Shown here piece after piece: positions 6,401 through 11,470 of a stretch of 11,470 bases of DNA. A program made the translations under genes and the position numbers. Position 1 is the first letter of the stretch. The number at the start of each line of letters is the position of its first letter. The notes under the pieces are model-generated. The model ran no database searches. It worked only from the letters and a program-made list of their open reading frames with translations, and was not told the origin of the DNA. The stretch covers positions 1 through 11,470 of the forward strand of contig RWJK01000539.1 of assembly GCA_004335835.1 (NCBI GenBank), in the 5' to 3' direction. Source of the stretch: Scenedesmus sp. ARA3 (lineage: Eukaryota; Chlorophyta; Chlorophyceae; Sphaeropleales; Scenedesmaceae).

Positions 6401-9400
6401 GCGCTGCTGCTGCCGCCGGCAGCAGCAGCAGCAGCGGCATGTCTGGCGGTGCCAGTGCCGGCCGCATCAGTGCTGGCGGGCGCAGCGGCAGCGGCAGCGG
6501 CAGCAGCGGGGACTATCGGTACTCGGAGCTGATCTTCCGGCTGCAGCAGTTCCTGCCGGCACTGAAGGCTGCCGACGGCTGCGGGCCGGCTGCCGATTTT
6601 GAGTCGACGTGGGAGCTGATCAAGGTGTGTGGCGGCTGCGAAGAGCAGCAGCAGCAGCAGCAGCGGCAGCAAGGGCCTCAGGTGCATGGTGCAGGCTCAT
6701 CTGCGCTGGTGTCGTCAGTATCAAATCCAGCATCATCATGCTCTGCAGCAGCAGTAGAAGATGCAGCAGCAGCTGCACAAGCCACGCCTGCTGAGGGAGG
6801 GAGCTGTGGCGAGCCCATGCCTCCTTCCTCAGTGGTAATCACTGCATGGTGGCCGCTTGCGCATGACATAGCTGCTGTGCACAACTCAGCGGCGTTGCAT
6901 TTGCATCTCCGCCTGCACACATGCCCCCAGATACCCGCCATAGCCACAACAGCAGTAGCTCTGTCAATCCTGTGCTCCTCCTAGCACCGACTGAACCTTT
7001 TGCTGTGTGTTGTCCTGCAATCTGGCTCTCAACCCTTACTGCCAACCATATCCACGTAAAATCCACCCAAACCCAATCCAATCAAACCATCACACCATCA
7101 GTCTGAGCTGCTGGCGCTGGTGGGCAGCGCCAAGCTGGCCTCGCTGCAGGCTGGGCGGCTGGAGGTGCTGGACGCGGAGGTGGCGCAGCTGCAGACGGTG
7201 CTGGTGCGCGTGGGGCAGCACATCAAGTGCGGCGCGCAGCAGCAGCAGGTGAGGCCACGCATGGCTGCAGGAGCATCATGCCAATTATTGATGTGCGTGC
7301 TTCTGTGCAGGAGGTGCTGGCTGCATGCCGGTGTGTTCGTGTGGCGTTACTGAGAGGCGCTTGCCTGCATGGCCTGCAGCTGGTTTCATCGAGCTGCAGG
7401 TGTGGCTGCTTACTCCGGCTGCCTTTGCTGTCTAATACTATCAGACTAAGTGAAGCTACACCTGCTGCTGCTGCTGTGTTGCTGCCTGCAGCTGCGTGAT
7501 TTGGTGTGCAGCTTCCCCTCGTTCGCTCGCCGCCAGATCCTGGACAGCACCAGCAGCAGCGACGGCATCATAGAGCCAGCTTCCCCCTCTGCAGCAACAG
7601 CAGCAGCAGTTAGCCCGAAACCTGGGCAGCTGGGCACGCTATCTTCCCCACAGCCCAGTGCATCGCCAAAGGCTGCGCCCTGGTCCTCACCACACAACAA
7701 CACACAGCAGCCGCTGAAAAACACGGGGCTGTTCAGCAACCACAGCCGCACCAGCCCTGCAGCTGCACGAAGCCGGCCATCTGGTGGCGCCGCAAGTGCG
7801 GCTGCAGTGCTGTCTGCAGCTGCTGAGGTGGCTGTTGGCAGCGGCAGCGGAAACGAGGGTGGCAGGGTGAGCCGCGGCGGCAGCCCCATCCCTCCCTCCA
7901 AGGCGCTGACTGCTGAGGAGGCAGAGAAGCTGGCCAGCCTGTACAAGTGAGTGGCCGGGGCTGATGCAATCATATGTATGAAATGGCTGAGGGCCTGGCT
8001 TGTGCAGCTGGCCAAGCAGAGAAGCTGGCCAGCCTGTAAAAGTGAGTGGCTGGGGCATGAGGCGCGCTGCTGCATATTGTGTGCTGCAGGATAGATGAAG
8101 ATGGGAGTTGTGCGGCTGCACCTGCAACTTCAGCGTGTGTTTTTGAGGGGTTTTGCATGTGCTGCCAAGTGCGGCCAACTGGCGCAGGCTCATAGGAGCC
8201 AATATACACTGCCAGCACATCTTTTCAAGGTGTTGCGAGCATGTGATCGTGATTGTCATACAGACATCTAACCTGGAGAACCACTGTAATGCATTGCTGT
8301 GTTCAGGGTGGTTGACGGCAAGCCCCAGAGGATCTTCTACAAGACACTCAAGCTGGCTGCCCACAAGAAAGGCGGCAGCAGCGGCGGCGGCAGCAGCGGC
8401 ACACGCTACGATGGCAGCGACAGCCCCAGTGCAAGCCCCCGCAGCCGCTCAACATCACCTGCACCAGATTCACCAGCAGCAGCAGCAGCGGGCAGCGGAG
8501 GTAGCGGCTGGACACAGTCTGCATTCGCTGCTGCAACAGCAGCAGCAGCTGGAGAAGCACGGGGTGTTCCATCGCCTGTGAGGGCTTCAGCAGCCAGGTT
8601 GTCGTCATCTGTTGCTGCTGCTGAGGGCATGTTGCAGCAGCAGCAGCAGCAGCAGCGCTCGCCGCAGGCCAGGCACTCAGGGACGTCTTACAGCACCTTC
8701 AGTGCGGTTACTACATCGCTGGACCCATCATACCACGGCGTGCTCTGCAGCACTGGCCATGTGTACATGGGCAGTGCTGCTGCTGCAGCAGCAGCGGCAG
8801 CAGCAAACAGCGGAGCTGCTGCAGTGCGCAGCTCCTGGAGCTCTGGCGTGGTCACAAAAGGCTTTAGGGCACTGCGCACTATCCCTGAGGCGCACAGGCG
8901 GCCCTTTACAGCACCCACAACAGGGCCCGGCGGCAGCAGCAGCAGCAGCATCAGGGAAGATGGCCAGGTCAGCAGGCAGCGGCTGCACAGCGGCGGTGGC
9001 AGCAACATACAGCTACGGGACTCGTATGACGGCCAGCTGGCGAGTGAGAGTTACACGTACCCGCACTCTGGCAGTAGCAGGTACCGCAGCACTACAAGCA
9101 CGAGTCCGCAGCGCAGGAGCCCCGACAGGAGCCCTGAGAGGGCCGCGCTGCTGCAGTCAAGGCGCAGGTGCGCCTCCCCGCCACAGCAGATGCTGCTGCA
9201 GTCCCAGCAGCACTCCCCGCAGCAGCAGCAGCAGCAGGCGGGCGGGTGGAGCTACCCGCGGGGCAGGGACCGCCGTGTGCGTGCCAGCGGCGAAGGCAGC
9301 TTAGGATATGGCAGCCTCAGCAGGAGCCCTAATAGCGCACTGCTGCAATCAAGCCCGGTCATGCAGCCTCGTGCACGGTCTACCTCACCCTCCCTGGGTA

Positions 9401-10883
9401 TGCATTACCTGGAGAAGGCCCCTAGCAACAGCAGCAGCAGCAAGGGCAAGGCTGGCAGCACCCGCAGCAGCGTGTGCAGCGGCAGCATCGCTGCACTGCG
9501 GGGGATGGGCGGCAGCCTGGCGTGTGGCGTTGGTGGTAGCAGCATCAGCAGCGGCGTTGTTGCTGCTGCTGGCCTGGCAGAAGATCCACGCTTCAGCGCT
9601 GCATGCAAGGTGAGTTACGTGGAAGGAGCATGGGCAGGTCATGTGTTGTGCAGCTGTTGCACTGCACTTGCTGCATAGAGCTGCTTGTTAGCAGAGTGAA
9701 GGGACTCCCTGCATTGCATGGTTGAATGGGTAACACAGCCAGTGGAGCAAACTGCATCACCCAAGTACCGACACTGCGCTGCTTGGCGTCCTACTGCTGC
9801 TGCTGCTGCTGCTGCTGCTCCAGGCGTTCCTGGATGCTCACTCCACTGCTGTTGCTGCTGAGGGCCTGTCCCCAACGAAGGCCAGCATTGATGATGGCCT
9901 GGGCGGAGCGCGGCTGGCTGCACGGCTGTCACCACTCAAAGACGCAGACAGCAGCCAGGTGCGTGCAGCACAGCCGACAGCACAGCCGACAGCACATGAC
10001 AACCTGCAGTCCAACTTGCTGCGCGACTGTATGCTGCTGCTCATCCTATGGTGGTCTGCTGGGCAGCAACCTGCTCAGCCGCAGCTGCAGTCTGCTCAGG
10101 CATTGTACAGCCCGTTCTGGAACACCGCTCCGAATCACCCTGCTGACTCACCTGTTGTGCACATGCATTTGCGGCTGCGGCTGATTGCTGCAGATTGATG
10201 AGGCCATGGGCCGGCTTGCGTCAGCGCTGCAGGCGCACGGCGTCAACCTGGAGCTGTCCAGGTGAGGCCGCAGCATGGCCAGCTGCTGCTGCTGCTGTGT
10301 GTAGCCTCAAGCTTCTGCACATGACATTATGCTGCACACGCAAGCACAACCACATGTGATGCACAATCGTGGACTTTCATGGGGTGTGTGAGCCTGGGCA
10401 CAGCCTGGGCACAGCGTCTCTTGCTGCCAAAGCAACGCTAATTTCCATGCGTCTGCTGCCTGCTGTTTTATTCACCTCGTTTTTCTTGTTTTCTTCTGCA
10501 GGTCTGGCCCGTCCCTGTACTCAGCCGCTGGCCGCAAGCTGCGCCTGCGCATGCTCAATGGCAACCTGCTGGTGCGCACAGGCGGCGGCCACCAGGACCT
10601 GCTCGACGCACTCGGCAAGCTGCCACTCAGCGCTGCACACGGCGGCAGGATTGCATCTGCAGGCAGCGGCAGCAGCAGCGCCAGCAGCAGCAGGCCAAGC
10701 AGCGGCAGCAGCAGGGCGAGCGGCAGCGGCAGGGGTGAGGCTGCTGGGGAAGCTGGGTTGGTTGAGGCTGTAGAGGCAGAGCCAGATGCGGAAGTGAATG
10801 CGGAGGAGGGAGATGAAGATGAGTTCTGCTGCTACACCACACTCACACTGGAGGCTGCTGCTGCAGCAGGCTGTGCTGACAGT

Positions 10884-10918
<35 letters not shown>

Positions 10919-11243
10919 AGAAGCGCAGCAGGAGGAGCAGCAGGAGGAGCAGGGTGATGAGGCTGCTGCTGGCGATGCGGCAGACGATGCAGAGCAGCAG
11001 GCTGTAATCAATGCAGAGGATGCAGACCACAATGATGATGGCGTGGTGGCTGTGGTGAAGATTGGCGGCGAGGGCTCTGCTGTTGCGCTGCAGTGCCTGG
11101 CGGAGCTGGGCAGCACTGGGGGTGCTGGTGATGCTGCATGGATGGCTATGGTGGCTGAGGCGGCTGCCTCTGCCAGCAAGCTGACTGGCTACACGTCTGA
11201 GCAGGTGCTGGTGGCGGCAGCAAGTGAGCTGGCTGGCCAATAG
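3406..11243 (+). CDS. large low-complexity protein with C-terminal GAS2-like domain, eight exons
   Basis: Exons are 3406-3824, 4155-6624, 7102-7248, 7492-7946, 8307-9609, 9824-9958, 10194-10261 and 10502-11243. They sum to 5739 bases, 1912 codons plus TAG, and every junction keeps phase. ATG 3406 is the first ATG after the in-frame stop at 3370-3372. Residues 1-926 are mostly Ser/Gly/Ala/Gln-rich, with more complex helical islands near 546-580 and 757-798. Residues 927-1031 are helical and coiled-coil-like. Residues 1155-1187 carry EEAEKLASLYK and a basic segment. Residues about 1400-1460 are Ser-Pro/Arg-rich. Residues 1644-1707 resemble a GAS2 domain, and the tail (about 1745-1912) is acidic with Q10. 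GAS2 domains bind microtubules in spectraplakins and GAS2-like proteins, so a cytoskeletal or ciliary scaffold is inferred. No actin-binding CH domain is seen, unlike animal GAS2 proteins. An extra upstream coding exon cannot be excluded. Confidence 0.82.
3825..4154 (+). other. intron 1 of the large gene
   Basis: The donor CAG/GTAGGC is at 3825 and the acceptor CCCATCAG ends at 4154 after a C/T-rich tract. The split codon AG/G gives Arg140, and reading continues as GLYSKMLSYGRRS. Without this splice the first exon's frame ends at TAG 3826-3828. Confidence 0.8.
5077..5226 (+). repeat. paired GGGSWLSE motif within exon 2
   Basis: The octapeptide GGGSWLSE occurs twice, at 5077-5100 (residues 448-455, followed by EEH) and 5203-5226 (residues 490-497, followed by DGE). 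The DNA copies match at 22 of 24 bases. The 34 residues between them are unrelated Ala/Gly/Ser-rich sequence. Trp is very rare in this protein, so the pair is likely a duplicated linear motif, not simple low-complexity drift. Confidence 0.7.
6625..7101 (+). other. intron 2, with an exon-like open first part
   Basis: The donor GTGTGT at 6625 and acceptor CCATCAG ending at 7101 are both phase 0. The exon 2 frame stays open for 120 codons into the intron, to TAG at 6982-6984, through CAG-rich sequence like that of the exons. An alternative donor CAG/GTGCAT at 6682 is also phase 0 and would add 19 residues ending in a Gln-rich stretch. It lacks the usual G at +5, so 6625 is preferred. Intron retention would give a truncated protein lacking the coil and GAS2-like domain. 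Confidence 0.6.
7249..7491 (+). other. intron 3 of the large gene
   Basis: The donor CAG/GTGAGG is at 7249 and the acceptor CCTGCAG ends at 7491, both phase 0. Five CTG units at 7462-7476 sit in the pyrimidine-rich stretch before the acceptor. Confidence 0.75.
7921..8055 (+). repeat. duplicated exon 4 tail and splice donor
   Basis: The 40 bases at 7921-7960 contain the last 26 coding bases of exon 4 plus the GTGAGT donor. They recur at 8016-8055 inside intron 4, 95 bases downstream, with two differences. One (C to A at 8039) turns the equivalent of TAC into TAA. The copy keeps an intact GTGAGT at 8042-8047, so it is a potential decoy donor. Confidence 0.9.
7947..8306 (+). other. intron 4 of the large gene
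   Basis: The donor AA/GTGAGT is at 7947 and the acceptor GTTCAG ends at 8306. The split codon AA/G gives Lys1164 and reading continues VVDGKPQRIFYKTLKLAAHKK. Unspliced, the frame meets TGA at 7948-7950. It contains the degenerate copy of the exon 4 tail. Confidence 0.85.
9610..9823 (+). other. intron 5 with (CTG)8 at its 3' splice site
   Basis: The donor AAG/GTGAGT is at 9610. The acceptor CTCCAG ends at 9823, both phase 0. Eight CTG units (9794-9817) directly precede CTCCAG and make up the pyrimidine-rich tract. Confidence 0.8.
9959..10193 (+). other. intron 6 of the large gene
   Basis: The donor CAG/GTGCGT is at 9959 and the acceptor GCTGCAG ends at 10193, both phase 0. The exon 6 frame happens to stay open through the whole 235 bases and stops at TGA 10196-10198, just inside exon 7. 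It includes a 12-base tandem duplication at 9971-9994. Confidence 0.75.
10194..10625 (+). other. GAS2-like (GAR) domain, residues 1644-1707, across exons 7-8
   Basis: A helix IDEAMGRLASALQAHG (exon 7) is followed across intron 7 by Tyr1672, Gly1676 and KLRLRMLNGNLLVRTGGG (1678-1695), then DLLDALGKLP. The order matches the GAS2 domain: acidic helix, Y-x-x-x-G, K-hydrophobic-R-hydrophobic strand, V-M-V-R-V-G-G-G-W turn, L-x-x-x-L-x-K end. The Trp usually after GGG is His1696, and the Cys residues of the classical domain are absent, so it is divergent. In GAS2-like proteins and spectraplakins this domain binds the microtubule lattice. That role is inferred here. Confidence 0.7.
10262..10501 (+). 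other. intron 7 of the large gene
   Basis: The donor CCAG/GTGAGG is at 10262. The acceptor is a strong T-rich tract ending in CTGCAG at 10501. The split codon AG/G gives Arg1666. The intron interrupts the GAS2-like domain between its helix and its strands. Confidence 0.8.
10887..10916 (+). repeat. (CAG)10 encoding Q10 in the acidic tail
   Basis: Ten CAG codons are followed by an EEAQQEEQQEEQGDE stretch. The surrounding tail is strongly acidic, in contrast to the basic region before the GAS2-like domain. Shorter CAG runs encode Gln elsewhere in the gene, for example near 8635-8656 and 9218-9236. Confidence 0.9.
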
Positions 11244-11411
11244 GGTGCGTGAGGCTGCATCTGGCTGTTTGGCTTCTGGCTTGGCCGGCTGAAAGTGGGG
11301 GCTTTGCTGGTGTGTGTTGGTGTGGTGGGTGCAAGGCGCCGCCAGTGTGATGTTGTGAGCTGCAACAGGAGCAGCACAGCACGCTCGATGTTAGAGGAGT
11401 GTGGTGATGCT

Positions 11412-11412
<1 letters not shown>
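11244..11412 (+). other. presumed 3' UTR of the large gene
   Basis: GT-rich sequence after the stop codon. No TGTAA polyadenylation motif is seen before the window ends, so the transcript end probably lies beyond the GT repeat. Confidence 0.45.

Positions 11413-11470
<58 letters not shown>
11413..11470. repeat. (GT)29 dinucleotide repeat, open at the window edge
   Basis: Twenty-nine uninterrupted GT units run to the last base, so the true length is unknown. The repeat probably lies in or just after the 3' UTR. Alternating purine-pyrimidine tracts of this kind can adopt Z-DNA. Confidence 0.95.

Larger units (their letters stand above)
6514..7548 (+). other. central helical/coiled-coil segment (residues 927-1031), across exons 2-4
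   Basis: The segment starts YRYSELIFRLQQFLPALK. It continues across intron 2 as STWELIK/SELLALVGSAK, then LEVLDAEVAQLQTVLVRVGQ in exon 3 and LRDLVCSFPSFARRQILDS in exon 4. Leu/Val/Ile recur at heptad-like spacing in an otherwise low-complexity protein. This is the most likely dimerisation or partner-binding part. The continuity of the helix supports the chosen splice sites. Confidence 0.6.

Noticed and set aside
7311..7353. Possible extra exon EVLAACR after an acceptor at 7310.
   Set aside because: I found no donor that returns the frame to exon 4 at 7492. Direct splicing 7248/7492 is phase 0 and continues the helix.
736..11470. CRISPR-like or satellite interpretation of the many repeats.
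   Set aside because: They are simple CTG, CAG and GT microsatellites and short palindromes. There is no regular repeat-spacer structure.

Overview
The window looks like nuclear DNA of a chlorophycean green alga. The evidence is spliced genes with GTGAGT/GTGCGT-type donors, introns of roughly 200-500 bases, exons very rich in CAG, GCA and GCT triplets that encode Ala, Gln, Ser and Gly runs, and long (CTG)n and (GT)n microsatellites. A Sphaeropleales or Volvocales type genome fits best, but the species cannot be read from the sequence. No prokaryotic operon, phage, CRISPR array or intact transposon is visible. I assembled both gene models by hand from splice signals and reading-frame phase, with no transcript data.

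Layout. (1) 150-1136: a small plus-strand gene with a TATA box, a first exon encoding a secretory signal peptide, a 507-base intron holding a perfect (CTG)29 repeat close to the 3' splice site, and a second exon encoding a ten-cysteine domain. The predicted product is a 117-residue secreted precursor. (2) 1137-3310: about 2.2 kb with no gene I can support. It starts with a chain of abutting perfect palindromes just after the stop codon and contains several more short inverted and direct repeats. (3) 3311-11243: one large eight-exon plus-strand gene. Its exons join with consistent phase into a 1912-codon frame. The protein is mostly low-complexity and probably disordered, with a helical or coiled-coil segment in the middle, a basic Ser-Pro-rich stretch, a C-terminal region resembling a GAS2 (GAR) microtubule-binding domain, and an acidic Gln-rich tail. 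(4) 11244-11470: its presumed 3' UTR, running into a (GT)n repeat that continues past the window edge.

The two genes show no obvious functional link. The large gene is best read as a candidate cytoskeleton-associated scaffold. The small one is best read as an orphan secreted cysteine-rich peptide. The most unusual DNA-level features are the CTG repeats placed next to 3' splice sites, a duplicated exon tail and splice donor carrying a nonsense change inside intron 4 of the large gene, the palindrome chain at 1150-1195, and a long in-frame open stretch at the start of intron 2.
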